Positions 35,760 to 47,999 of a DNA stretch of 64,000 bases are shown piece by piece. The position numbers were made by a program, and so were the translations under genes. The stretch spans positions 1,110,858 through 1,174,857 of the forward strand of contig NW_019211456.1 in the NCBI RefSeq assembly GCF_002443255.2. Reading direction: 5' to 3'. The stretch's first letter is position 1; each line of letters begins with the position of its first letter. Under the pieces are notes generated by a model. The model saw only the letters and a program-made list of their open reading frames with translations, did no database searches and was not told the DNA's origin. This DNA is from Varroa destructor (Eukaryota; Arthropoda; Arachnida; Mesostigmata; Varroidae).

Positions 35760-38700
35760 AAGAATCCGCCTTAAGTAGTAATAAGTCGGAAGGAAGAACT
35801 GGAACAAGCCAACAACAAATCAGTTTCACCTAAACCTTTCAAGCTGACAGCATGCGCTCGCTTGTATTTTACTCGTCCGAAATATATAGATAACAGCCTT
35901 TTTCAACGAGTAGTTTGATGATTATTTCAATTATCTTCGACACATTTGTAATGTAGCACCTTTACATCGGAAGTTAAAAACGTCTTTACATACGTAGACG
36001 AAAAGGACATATCAGAGTTGACCAACGCAATAGCTGGAAAAATACCTGCCTATGGCAATTCAAAGAGTACATACTACTTCAAAGTAGTACTCGATCGCCG
36101 GGGAAAAAGTGTTCAATAGAACAATCCTTAAAATCTAAATAAACGCATAAATTCACTATGTACTTCTTATCGCTGCAGTGAATCCGTTCTATACAAGATA
36201 GCCATAAATGGTGAGTGAACTCACCTGATAGTGAAAGTTCATATAAGTCAAAGTTGAAAAAATCAAGGCCAACAAATACAACGTATCAATGATAATCCTA
36301 TTCAAAGTAACCAAGCCATCAATACCTGCGTTAAATCGTCCATCACGATGAACCATCTTTGGCATATCGACGTGCACTTCGAACTCGAAAGTTGAGCTAC
36401 ACTCGTGCTGTCGTCGCCAAGAAGTTACAAGAAAACTTACAAAAAATAACTTGCATAGGAACAATATTTTAACTAATTTTTCACACATGGAAGTATATGG
36501 CCAGGACGGCAAAAGTGAGAGCTAACACGGCGCGAAGATATGCTTGTATAGATTATTGTTCTTATTGAATTTTTCGAGTTGGTTTGGCAACGCACTGCCG
36601 CTTGGGGGTTGTCTCCTATTTCCTCTGACCTAAATCCCACCATAAGGTGGTGTCTTACTGTTGAAGTTCACTCTTTTCATAAATGAATTAGATAGCAATG
36701 GAACGCAACAACACAAGCCTCGTGATTAAATAGAATCATTTTTTACCGATCTTTTGAACAATGTGGACACATGTACGTATAGGCTGTACGTATATCTACA
36801 TCGGCTCGAGCGTACTTCGATGTTTCTAGCTGATGGATCGCTTGTACGAACCTACAAATGAACTTTGTTACAATCTGCAGTACCAATTGTTGATAGTAAG
36901 TAAATGTTTACGGTTCGAATCCACTCGGAGAGTTGGTAAGCTAAACAAACGACGGATTTGATGTTCTCTAATTTATTGCTCGCTACCCAATCGCAGGCCA
37001 ACAAAAAAGGCAGCGCTTATAACGAATATAGTCTGATCTCTAATAGATAGAACAACCCTCGGGATAGCCATCAGGGAGTCCCGATTCGGACCCCGCGGTC
37101 CACTTATTTGAATTTGTTGGTTGCGTTATGATGAGTTACTATGGGTAATTTTGCGTCTAATGAAACCAACATTCAGACAGTCTGCTAATTCAATACCCGA
37201 TCATTATTTTACAAATTAGAATTTATCTTTTACAAACTTACAAAAAAAAAGATTAGGACTTCTTACAAAGCTCATGTAAACATTTGATAGTCTTTAGAAA
37301 AGTAGGCAGTGAAATATTTGCGAAGAAGCGTAGCGTCGATTTCGAAATTTTTCCATAATTTCGAAAATATGTAAAGTCTTTATTAGCTTTTCAATGCCCT
37401 TCAGCGAATTTTGGTATTCGTTAAAGTGAATGGCCGTTCACTTTGCGACACAGATACATGTGTTGTTTTAGGATTCCATAAACATACGCACCATATTGAC
37501 TGGCAGAAAATGCGAGAAATAACCTTGTTTATTCTTGGGTACTTATTTCGGTGGTTCAATTTTTTATGTCAATCCGAAGGCTGCTAGAGGAGCAGTGGCA
37601 GAATTCAACGCAATGGTGGCAATATTGTTTTTTGTTGTTATTTTTGTGGCGATGCTGATGATTGTCAAGGACGGCCGGTGGTGGCGCCACTGACATTCGG
37701 CCCAGTAGAAGTGGGCAGGCGTCGATTAGCGGCCGTCTAAGAAATAGCACGGTAATGCTTGCGGCTGCCGCTACTGCTGCACCGAAGGCGGCAATGCTGT
37801 TGACCGTCAAAAGGTTCCCCGCCGTAAATGATTATGCTGTCGTCATTATTGTTGCGGTAATGGTTAACGTGTTGTTATTATTATTACTCCCATTGGCAAC
37901 AAGGGCGTCGTTGCTCTGGGCGGCTTCATTTCTCAGTAATGTGACCTGTGTTCCTAATTATGTTGAACGTAGTATTCTAGATCTAAGATGTTTTTCTGCT
38001 ACTAATTATTACAGTAATTATACACTAAAACTACTCTAGTTGTCTCGTTCTCTGTAAATTAAGTTGTTAGAACGTTTGGGTACAAAGTGATATTGCGTAT
38101 ATTATGCGAAAAGAAAATCAGGCATCCGCTAGCCCGATTGGGGCTGGTTATTACATTGCCATTTCAATGAACTTCTTGATTCCCGCATATTGGCTTTAAA
38201 ATAGGGTCGATGCGGTAAATTATGCTAAACATAACTCTCAATACAGAAACAGCACACCGAACATATAAAGCAGTGTTTAATCGTATCCAATGATGGTGAG
38301 TGATTACACAGTGCAAAAGAAAAACATTCTTAAAAATAATTAAAAGCCTTTCTTAAAAACATAAGGCTTCGAATTTGAGGACAAAGTTTACATTTCATAA
38401 TCATAATTAGTGTCGTAAGTGTTGTTTTTTGACATAATAAGCTATTGTGATAAAAGACAACCTTGCATGAAGTTCTGCTTCTGCTACAGAAATTCCGCCG
38501 TTAATATAGTAGTAACATTAATTTCTACAAGAGAAAACTTTTAGTGCTGAATAAATCAACTTTACTTGTCTAACGCAGCCAATACGTTCATTCTACAATG
38601 ACAGAAGACCACGAGTTTCCGCTTCCGAGATGAAGTCCTTTTTTCCTCCTTTAGAGCTTCCGTGTGCTCCTGTGCTTTGCGTGCAGTGTAGTTCGCTCCG

Positions 38701-38970
38701 TCCTGCAGGCCGCGATTGCTGGTCAGGGCATATCGCCTGTCTGCCTGCGTGCCGCAACAGTGTCACGCTATGCGTCATAACAGGTCCTCTGTTCATTCCG
38801 CACTAGTATCTTCGGTCATTCTAACTTGAGAGTTTGAGAAATCTTGCCAGAGAATTGTTGACTGCTGGTTTGAAAGTAATAGGTTCTTCGTTGTGGATTG
38901 GATGTTTCCTTTGCGCGTTAGTCTGGTCAGTAGCTAAGGCCCTTCAATAAGCCCTGATGATGTGTACCTG
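35760..38970. other. no gene recognised
   Basis: It contains a - strand open frame ending at a good donor (36225-36488), reported as a finding, and a triplet-rich patch around 37560-37910. No conserved domain. Confidence 0.5.
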
Positions 38971-39006
38971 TTTTTTAGTGCTGCATATTGTTAACGGTAA
39001 TCCAGG

Positions 39007-39783
39007 ATGCTGAAGACGAAACCAAAGGAGCTGTCTAAGAGCAATTTCAAAGTAACGCCAACAAAAAGCCAAGTGAGTATATAGCTATTTTTTTTTGCCA
39101 CAGACCTTACAAACTTAAGACATTACCAAAACATCAAGGCAAATATCCGTTTTATTTAGTCTTTTGCCCCCGTTCTTCTATATTAGCTGTCTCTCCGAAA
39201 TTACGAGACGGATATTTTTTAAGCTGGCTTACAGTCCGCGACTTTCCGCTGAACGAGAATTTCCCGGCTATCCGCAAAAAGATCACATAAAAAAAAGACA
39301 CTGACACTACATGTGTAGGTCGAAGACATCATTGGCCCCCTTTTTCAACAAAATTCTAAAATATTCGCAGGCTTTTTTTGCGATCTAAAATCTGGACACG
39401 TAGTAGTAACAGGATAGTCTACCCTCCACATTACTAATAAAGTGACTGCATTACTAAAGGATCACTTCGGTGAAGAGCCGATCTTCAGGCGAGGTGGCGT
39501 CGAATGCGTTTCCCCCTTCCCCAGATTATATATCAAACCTTCGCTCTTTTTCCGCTAGTTTTATCGAAGTGTTTAAAGAACAACCTGTACTACGACAACG
39601 TAAATGATGGACAAATTTCAGGAAAAAATTTGTGCCATGGATGAATTGTCTGCGGAAAACTGGATGAAACGAGAAGCTGCCATAAAAGAAACCTGCATTA
39701 TTGATATTGTTAACTTCCGAACCTTCAGTATTTCTTTTAGAAGACGGAAAAAATTGGTTTCCTCCTATGTGCATACCATGTGA
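39007..39783 (+). CDS. hypothetical two-exon small gene, 75 codons
   Basis: A T-tract acceptor ends at 38978. An ATG at 39007 opens 22 codons (MLKTKPKELSKSNFKVTPTK then SQ) to a strong donor, CAA|GTGAGT, at 39072. The acceptor ATTTCAG at 39621 is in matching phase and leads into 53 codons (EKICAMDELSAENWMKREAA onwards) ending at TGA 39783. The second exon has its own well-placed ATG (GCCATGG at 39637). An alternative acceptor, CCCCAG at 39524, is also phase 0 and would give a 39-codon end. The product would be basic and soluble. I recognise no family. An ATTAAA lies near 39950. Chance remains a serious alternative. Confidence 0.22.
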
Positions 39784-40497
39784 GAACCGTTATGCATGTA
39801 TGATCATTCGGACATATAGCCATTTATTGTAAATATGTTAAAACGAGGTTTGTTAATAAGAGGTAACATTGTTTCTGGTGGTAACATGGTGGCACGTACA
39901 CGTGGTATTGAAAAGCAGAAGGACGGGCTACGAACATACTAGATTTGTTATTAAAGTCCACTTGCATCCAAGAGCTTGGGTGAGCCTAAGTAAATGGATC
40001 TTACCTTTTCAAAGCAAAGCTGCTACGAGGTACATAGGAAGAAAGTATGACAACAAACATACGTTGGAATAATGCGGATGATTTTGTTCCTTATTCCAGC
40101 GCTGCCTCTCATTAAATTTACAGATCGGCGACGCATCTATCGTGGCCAGGTGGGCCGCTAGGGACGGCCGCATAATGCGCTGTTGGCTTTTGGGCACGTT
40201 GAGAGAATGCGATTGTTTGTGTTTATCTGTATATTTTTGTACTGCTACTGTGAACATCTAACAAAATAATACTAATCACCTACAAGAGTGTAGGGTCTTC
40301 GCTTAAATTGTATTTTCGGACGGAAAGCTCCCCTCAAGCTGGTATGTCTTTTTATGCTCTCTTGATTAGTACCATCATCTATTCTACTCGATCTTTGGGG
40401 TGTGTGAAATCGCTTCTCTGGATATACATCGTCGTTGTAAGATGTACGTTGACTCTTTTGCACATTGAACGAGGCTAGCGCTTGGTAGATCGGTGAC

Positions 40498-40560
40498 ACT
40501 CAGTGATAGCTTAATGGATAGCGTATCTGCCTGTTGGGTTTGAAGCCGGGTATAAACACA
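40498..40560 (+). mobile_element. tRNA-derived SINE-like copy 1
   Basis: Box A TAGCTTAATGG (40507-40517) and box B GGTTTGAAGCC (40537-40547) match Pol III internal promoter consensus. The stretch shares ACTCAG at its start and CCGGGTATAAACACA after box B with the - strand copy at 47939-47990. It does not fold as an intact tRNA, so a SINE is more likely than a tRNA gene. Confidence 0.5.
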
Positions 40561-40869
40561 GGGCCCAAAGCTGGCCATCTGATGCAATGGCTAACGACGT
40601 AAAACCCGAAACTTAAAGGTATGCGGCGTGTGCGCTTTGTATTCTCTCAGACAAGTAGCTAGCTTGGTTTTGTTGGATGAAAAAAACTTTTAAGTTCCTA
40701 TTTAACTTGTCTGAACATGTCACATTTTGTGTAAACATTACTGTTTCACGAACCATCGACGTCCCCAAAACAAAGCGTAGAAAATAATTTCTTTAGAAGA
40801 CTGGTTATGCCTATCGTTCTGATCTGCGCCGGCGCAAATACGCATAACACGACAAGTACGACCATTTTA

Positions 40870-40895
40870 ATTGATTGATTGATTGATTGATTGAT
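40870..40895. repeat. (TGAT)n microsatellite
   Basis: Six and a half tandem units of a 4-base repeat. Confidence 0.97.
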
Positions 40896-40899
40896 CCAC

Positions 40900-43000
40900 T
40901 TACAGGCTAATAGGAAAAGACAAAACCATTATTATCGCTCTTGAGATCTGCATGTTTTTGAAAGAGAGGTTTTTTTGGTTGTAGCAAGGAAAGGCCTATT
41001 AGGGCCTATAATTGAAGGAACTGTCTCCGCAAAAGCAGCTGCGAAGAAAAACCTTTTCCGACTGATAGTAAATGTTGTTAATACATCTCGCTCTTGAATT
41101 AAAATGATTTAATCCGCCTGTACTGAATAAGATTAAGCGACAAAAGCGTGCCTGTGTGTATAACTCTTATTTCTTATTTACGAATTGCTTTCATATGGCT
41201 AAGGGAAGGCTCGAATTCTTTTACACAACAGGATTTCCACATCATTTTCGCTGCTGCTAGCTAATGGTAATAATTGTCTAACATTTAAATCGATAATGGA
41301 CGGTAATGCTCTATTTATGTTCGAGCATTAATAGAAAAAATTCAGTTATTCATTATAGATATACAACTGTTAGACATGTGGCTGAAGAATGGGTAAAAAT
41401 AGATTATACATGAGCTATTAGTTGCACACGATTCATGTTATAATATGCTTGTCCTAAGTAGGACGAGGACATAGCTCTGGGTTTGCGTGTGGTGGCTTGT
41501 GTAATTACATTGCTTTTGTTTAGCCGGTTGGGGGTGTGCGATGGCTTCCAGTTCGGGTTCCTGGAGCTTTGGCTCCAACGAACGGCGTAAGGAGGTTACC
41601 GGCAAAAGACATGTTTTTTCTAGTATAATTACTATTATGCTATTTCGGTCCAGGATGACCGTTGATGACCTAACAAAGTAATAATTGTGTCACTTGCGCT
41701 GGCTTTTGTTGTTGTGGCTAGTTTGACGCAGCGATCCTGATGTCACTCTTTTCATTACCAGTGTCTGTGCTAATAGTGAATTGACATGAGTGAGACTCAG
41801 CGGCCACCGCGATCTTCAGTCGTCGGTTAGCTCATATCTAGACGCCTGCACGTATTTGAAAAAGTCCCAAGATGGGGATGTAAATGAGGCTGACGCACAA
41901 TATTACCCGTCACTCCAACAATGTGTTCCCACTCATCAAACGCTGATCGATAGTAAGGTCTGGAGTCGGTCCTTCAAGCGTCCGGTCTGATCGAGTAGCT
42001 CGTTTTTTCGCTGCTGTGGCCAAAGATTTATACCGGTTGCATCAACAGCAAAAGTGGCTCGCCTGTGACGCTTCTCTGCTTTTGCAATGATTAAAGGGGT
42101 GACAGTGAGAGTGAAGATGTTGCGGAGCGACAGTCTACCTCGTCAGCCTGCAACCAAGTAAGTATCCCATCAACGATCATATTCCCAGCATCATTTTCGT
42201 TTTAATATGTTTTGGTTACCTCCGTACAAGGTATATAGTAACGAAAGGTGCATATTATCAATATGTGTAGCGATAAAAATGTGTAAAATGATTTTAGAGA
42301 ATTAATTTCTTCGTGCAAAATGCAGATTTGAACTGGGTAAAAAATGTACACTAAGCATTTGTAGCACAAGCGAACATTTACTTTTTCGATGCATGTAACT
42401 AGCCACCCAGCTTGATTCTTGTGCGCCGGTTTCCTTCAGGAAGTCATCGATCATCGTTTTCGAATCTAGAAAACGTATAGCTTGTCGTGGCTTGTTATGG
42501 TAGCTGCCTCGTCTGATAACGAATGGGCTTCATAATCACCCTGCGTGTGTCAAACGCGCCCTTAAACGGTGAGCAATAATACAATAACGGTGTCCCACTT
42601 TTGACCTTTTGAGGCTTGGTCCTAATCGACCTGCGCTGTTCAACAAACTAAACAAGATGTGAGAACTACTTTTTCTGCTAAGAACAACTTTATTGTTGAT
42701 GATGATGACGACGACCACCAGGACGTGCGTCGCTGCGAATGATGATTTTATCGTTTTTTGAGCGGCAAAAAACTAAAATGGTAGAAGGGACATCAACGAG
42801 GACCACGTTGCATAGCAAGAGCAGCAGCAGACGGACTGAAGTAAGATAACGAATCCTGAGGGAATAGAAACGAAGTAGTAAGTGGCGGCTTCGCTGATCA
42901 CCGAGTCGCTCGGCTAGCCAGGCGGTAGTTACTTGCCTACCTGCTTGCCATGGGTGCGGCGGCAGCGGTGGAGTCCTCCAGAACAGGTGGCCACAAAACA
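40900..43000. other. region with short possible coding exons, none confirmed
   Basis: At 41541 an ATG in strong context (GCGATGGC) opens 46 codons beginning MASSSGSWSFGSNERR, with a donor-like GTAAGG after codon 15 and an acceptor-like TTTGTTTAG just upstream. At 42097-42156 a frame reads DSESEDVAERQSTSSACNQ up to a perfect donor, CAA|GTAAGT. The phases of the two do not join. No known domain. Confidence 0.25.
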
Positions 43001-44275
43001 AGACAGCACCCTGAGCCGTAATTGTATTGGGGCCCCATTAACACCACCAGAAGGAGTTTTTCCTACTCCTTGCCCCTCCGCGCTCTTTCACTCTATCGCA
43101 CACTCAAATATACTCTCAGCCTAAGTCATTATTATACTCTCTTCCACCCCTCGCTGTTAACTGCTGCGGCAGGTAATAGTAATACCACATAGTAGTGGTT
43201 GCTCTTGTCGACTGGGTTGTAGTTGCAGTGCCAAGGCAGTAGTCGGGTAATCTAGTGGACGGATACTGTTCGTCGGTTCATCCACAGCCGCTAGTGTCGC
43301 TACTGATGGTGGCGCTACGCACGGGGCCGATATCGTTGTCGTTGTCGTCTGCTATTCGTTTGGAACAAAGAATCGTTCGAAGCACGCGAGCGACGAACGA
43401 AGGATGAGTGCGAATGAGAAGAATAGAAAAGAGTGTGTGCGGCAGATAACGAATGACGGCGCCTTACCGCTCCTCTCTGCTTGTCGCTACGTAAGATTGC
43501 TTGTCTGTCCATGCGTGTGCGGGTGTCGGAAGCTGCTTCTACGTACGCTTTACGAAGAACTGGCCAGTAACCGCTTTACATTTGCTTGAAGCCAGAGACC
43601 AGGACGCAGCAGAACGAAGGAGCGAAGAGAACGAAGTGCAAGCGCGCCAACGATAGCGCAGTTCTGCAGAAAGTTGAGCTGACTATGACGCGAAGGAGTA
43701 GAATAAAAAAGTGGACCCCTACCTAATAAGGGCGGTCATAAGCACTAGAACATCAGATATATAGACAAAAAAGGGTACGCAAAAAATAGATTTCTCATAA
43801 GTACTAGAATAACTTGGAGTAATTGAACGAACTTGTAGGAACTACATTGAATGGAGATGAATTTTTCAAATCACAATCAGAAACTGACCAGTAAATTAAA
43901 TCGTTTGACGTCCTGTTATGACTCGCTGTTCACACTGAGATCATAACTATTCTGTGCTACGATTCGATATTAAGCCACAAACATTTCTGATTGTGTGATC
44001 AGGCACATGAATTTCACATGACGAGTACGTTCTACAAAGATTGCCAGGTTCTTTTCCCATTAGAACTGTGCACCACGCAATATATCGTCGACTTTTCTGC
44101 TTCCCTTAAGACCGCATCTCAACAAGATTACAAAATGAGAATGATGCACGATTCTCAGCGTCGAACTAACTAGCATCAGATATGTTGTAAACATGGCACG
44201 TTAAGGTCAGGACACACAGTCTTCTTTAGTACAACCACATGGAATATATACCTATAAAGAAATGTATATGTATAT

Positions 44276-44297
44276 ACAGGGTGTGTCGTATCCACAA
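44276..44297 (+). repeat. second CAGGGTGT-type terminal-repeat-like motif
   Basis: ACAGGGTGTGTCGTATCC resembles the string at 16536. No transposase frame is recognisable beside it. Confidence 0.25.
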
Positions 44298-45724
44298 TTC
44301 AGGCAGTAAGAGCTTCGGTTTTTATTTACATATAAATCATGTATGAACTGGTAAATGACTACATGAAATATATGTTTTCCTCGTACGGCTGACGCTTAAA
44401 ATGGTTATTATTTCGTTCAAATGTAAACTGCATTGTAGACAGCAACGGGTTATTGATTCACAAACTTCGATAAAGATTTCACTTGGTGTTATGGCGCATG
44501 CTTACGCAGTATCGACCCTCGAATCTTCCAGGTCCTTTTATCCTTAGGGTAATTTCACAGGAAAAACTCCCATGGCGTCAGGTCTTCGGAACGGGCGAAG
44601 GATTATATCTAATCTTTTTATCCAATCGATTTATTTGGAAGGTTTTTATCAAGAGATGCTCTGGCGATGCCCGATCACGACAGTTGTGCGCAGGTGCTCT
44701 ATCTTGTTCTAAATAAAATCCGCTATCTTCACAAAGACCCTACGGCATGCGTGGTAAAACAGGTTCTTGAAATGATTTTAAGTAATTGGCAGACGTTACT
44801 GTACTTTGCTTAAGATGACGCATCACGCTGTAACTTCTCGTAAGCTTACATGATGCTCTTGCGTGACATATGAACTTATGATTGCCTAGTAAATGTAGTT
44901 AGGTACATAAACCGTGTCATTTAATGCTCTTAGTTTTCCGAAGCAGTATTTATAAAAATCATAATTCGTTTCATTCGTTTAAAATTTAACTTCAGTTTGA
45001 TTAGTTGTAAATCGCATAAACAGATGTGCCTAAAATTCTCTGAACTATTGTCTTTGTAGTTGTTCCACGTTTTCATACTTATACCAACGTTCTAGGTCAA
45101 TCATCATTTCCAATTAATCACACCTGAAAATCAGAGGGCTACGACCCGTTAAATGGTGTACGCATTTTCCGGACATCCTATTTACACCCTCGTTTCTAAC
45201 AATGTTCACACATTAATCCAAAATTACTACATCTCCAGAAACGCTAAACAGCGGCCTAAGACAGTTCATCTTTTACCTGAAGTTGCTTCTATCGGTTGAT
45301 CCAGCTTGCAAGGTTGGAAAGCAGATAAATAGAAATATGATAATATGGTCAGAAGTTAAAGTTAAAGATGGGCGCGGGTAGCGCAAGTCTAAAGGTTTGA
45401 TGAACTTATATCAATCGCTGATTGTTCTAACGCAAGATGAACGGGGAAGCTTGCAGCGAGGGCGAATTATCAAGGTTAACAGTCTCAAAAAGACCTCGCG
45501 GTAGTTTACAAGCTAAGCAACGGAAAGAGATCTACATGCACAGAGAAAAAGGCTCCTTGTTAAGCAGAGGTGTGTGGTAACAAATGGGAACAGCGTTAGT
45601 GGCGTTCGCCTATCCGCTCGTCAACAATTGCAGCCTCTGGATGCTGCCGCTGCCACCGCTACTACTACCCGTCTGGATGGCACATTCTCGGTGTAGCCAT
45701 CGCCGCTACTGCCCGCGATTCGCA

Positions 45725-45737
45725 CCCCCCCCCCCCC
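45725..45737. repeat. poly(C) run
   Basis: Thirteen consecutive C residues inside a triplet-rich patch. Confidence 0.95.
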
Positions 45738-46346
45738 TCCCCGTTGTTCTAGCTGTAGGTGGAAGTAGGAACTCGGGGGTATTCAAAGGAAGATTGGAGG
45801 GCCCATATGAAGGGGGCAGTATGGGTTAGTTCAATTTGGTCGCGCACGCCATAACCGAGGCCAGTGAGCAGGAGGTGCAAATGGGGGTCACACCAGTTTG
45901 CTCAGCCTTCGCTTCGAAAGCCGTGAACGCGTTGTTTCCGCCGCAAGTCCAAGAGGGAGAAGAGAAGCGTCGAGAGGGCGAGCGGGAGAGAGTCAGCGGT
46001 AGAGAGCTATGGCTGCGGTAGCTAGCTATAAGGAGCAGAGACTCGAGCACAGAGAACCGAGATAGATGAGAGATTGATAGAGACCCAAAGCGCTGCCGAG
46101 GTACGGCTGTACTTATATTGTGGTTGTCTAACAGTAGCCGCTAGTCAGAGTATAGAGCAGGCCCGTCGTTCATAACAAGCGATGGTCCATTCCGTGTTCG
46201 CTTGCTCGCTTGTTCACTCGAAGGACACAAGGCCTATACCTGCGTGGAAGACTGTCGTAGTGATGCTGGTCCATGTCGGTTGCATGTTGCCCGTCTGTAG
46301 ATGTGCCTGGGTGAGTGAGCGACCGCGTGCGCGCATGTGCATACGT

Positions 46347-46369
46347 GTGTATGTATGTATGTATGTATA
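46347..46369. repeat. (TATG)n microsatellite
   Basis: About five tandem units next to CG/TG-rich sequence. Confidence 0.95.
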
Positions 46370-46699
46370 TGAATATGCGTGCGTGGGCGGGAGAGTGGCT
46401 GGTTGGATGCAGGTGGTGCAGTACGGGCAGGAAGGGAAATTCATGGGATTGGTGGTGTGGAACAGCGGCGCTGGGAGCGACGCTGAGCGAAGCAGCCCAA
46501 ATAGTTATAGGGAACGGGAGAAAGTAAGGAGGAAGGCGGCAGGGGGAGAAGAAGGTACTGTCTAGAAGCAGACAACCGTTTAGGTGGAATAGTTGAGCTT
46601 AGGCTACGAACGAAGACGCTCCGCGCGCCCTATGCCCAGAGCCAGATGCTGCTTCGCTTTCTTAAAAAAAGAAGCGGTATACTCAGCTTCGCTGCTAGA

Positions 46700-47938
46700 C
46701 ATACCTATGTGGACAAAATCAATCAATCAAACGCATTTATTTATCCTTGTCAGGTAGCGTTCAAACATTTGAAATACATTAATTCCTAACAATTTGGCGC
46801 AATTAACTTCATATGCTGCACTATACACATGACGGCTTTACGAGCCACGCTAACGCTCAAGTCAGAAGCGGGTTCCGGGATTAGTCCGAACCCTGGGGTT
46901 CATGGAATTATTTAGGATTCAAGAATTATTGCACCTTATACTATGTTACTGCTGTTCTTCGATTTGCTACCAGACCAGACGGACGAGGTTATCTACACCT
47001 GGTACAAATGTATTATTTATCAAATTTGTGAAACTTCTGAAGCAATGGCGGAAACCGTAAACTGTCACTACATGCCTGTTAGCTCGGTCAATTGCTACCC
47101 AGGTCTCGTTCGTCATATCTTTCATTTAGTGAAATCTGGCAATTTTTTTTCAAATGTTAGAGCTGATGGTAGATTGAAACGGTGACGGAGACCCTACACG
47201 AACAGTGGCGTCATCGCCAGTCGATAGATAGGCTTCCCATCGGCTGTGTGGTCAAATCCCGTGGTTCTGTAAAATAACGAGTCCTTTGTTTCGTTATACG
47301 GTTCGTTTTTAATTAGCATGTGTCTGCGGTCAGTGAAGAAGATGTAATGCATTGCAAGTTATAATTGGATTATTTTAGCTGAATTTTATTGCCTTAGGTC
47401 ATGTCAGGCCGATGGTCAAACGCAATTCATTGGCCGTAATCGTACAACGATTAACATTTCTTGTTGTATCCACAAGAATCCTAAATCAAAATTGTCTGTA
47501 GCGGCGCCCCATGACTGCATTATGATACAAAATCAATGTATAATCATCTTATATGTACTACTACGGTTGCCTCTTAACGGGTCGCTGGTGTGAATACAGG
47601 CGGACGCTCGCTACGTACAGGAGGTATGGAGTAAGTAAAAACCGTAGAGATGAAAGTTACCCCTAAAGGGCTGTCTTAGCTTAAAAGCAGGAGACGAACT
47701 ATGTTTGCATAGTGCAGTCGTTAACAAAAGAGACAAAAACATGTTTGTGCCCAAACAACATTATTAAGTTATTCAGTTGTATTGATGTCGTAGCATGCAT
47801 TAATATGTACTGCCTATGTTATTAGCTACCTCATTCTCTTATCTACTGCAAGAAGTGCTTCGAATTCTACGTGCAATTCTGCTGTGTTGGTTCGTAGCGA
47901 TGCTTCAGGCGACTGGTCACTTCCAGCTTGAAATAAGG
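46700..47938. other. no gene recognised
   Basis: It includes an ATG-started 80-codon frame at 46943-47185 of no recognised family. Otherwise AT-rich and plain. Confidence 0.5.
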
Positions 47939-47990
47939 TGTGTCTATGCCCGGTCTCGAACCTAGACTACCTCATTAGCTGTCGCTGAGT
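47939..47990 (-). mobile_element. tRNA-derived SINE-like copy 2
   Basis: On - the order is ACTCAGCGACAGCTAATGAG (box A area), then GGTTCGAGACC (box B), then GGGCATAGACACAC. It matches copy 1 (40498-40560) at both ends, with a shorter middle between the boxes. Confidence 0.5.
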
Positions 47991-47999
47991 TTAATAGGC

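Larger units (their letters stand above)
43000..46700. other. GC-, triplet- and purine-rich region, possible promoter or 5' UTR area
   Basis: Sub-stretches at 43190-43700 and 45580-46560 are rich in CTG/CCG triplets, GAGA-type strings (45950-46080) and CpG-containing segments. It includes C13 at 45725-45737 and a (TATG)n run at 46347-46369. On - a start in good context (CACCCATGGC) lies just before a donor-like GTAGGC at about 42940. No conserved coding domain seen. Confidence 0.35.

Noticed and set aside
36912..36922. GGTTCGAATCC, an exact Pol III box B
   Set aside because: No box A at a workable distance on + and no cloverleaf. Probably chance.
37662..38039. 125-codon + frame with a long hydrophobic run
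   Set aside because: Head is a TTG; the sequence is triplet-rich with an overlapping open frame on -. No domain.
45296..45304. GGTTGATCC, like the 5' end of 18S rRNA
   Set aside because: The flanks do not continue as rRNA on either side.
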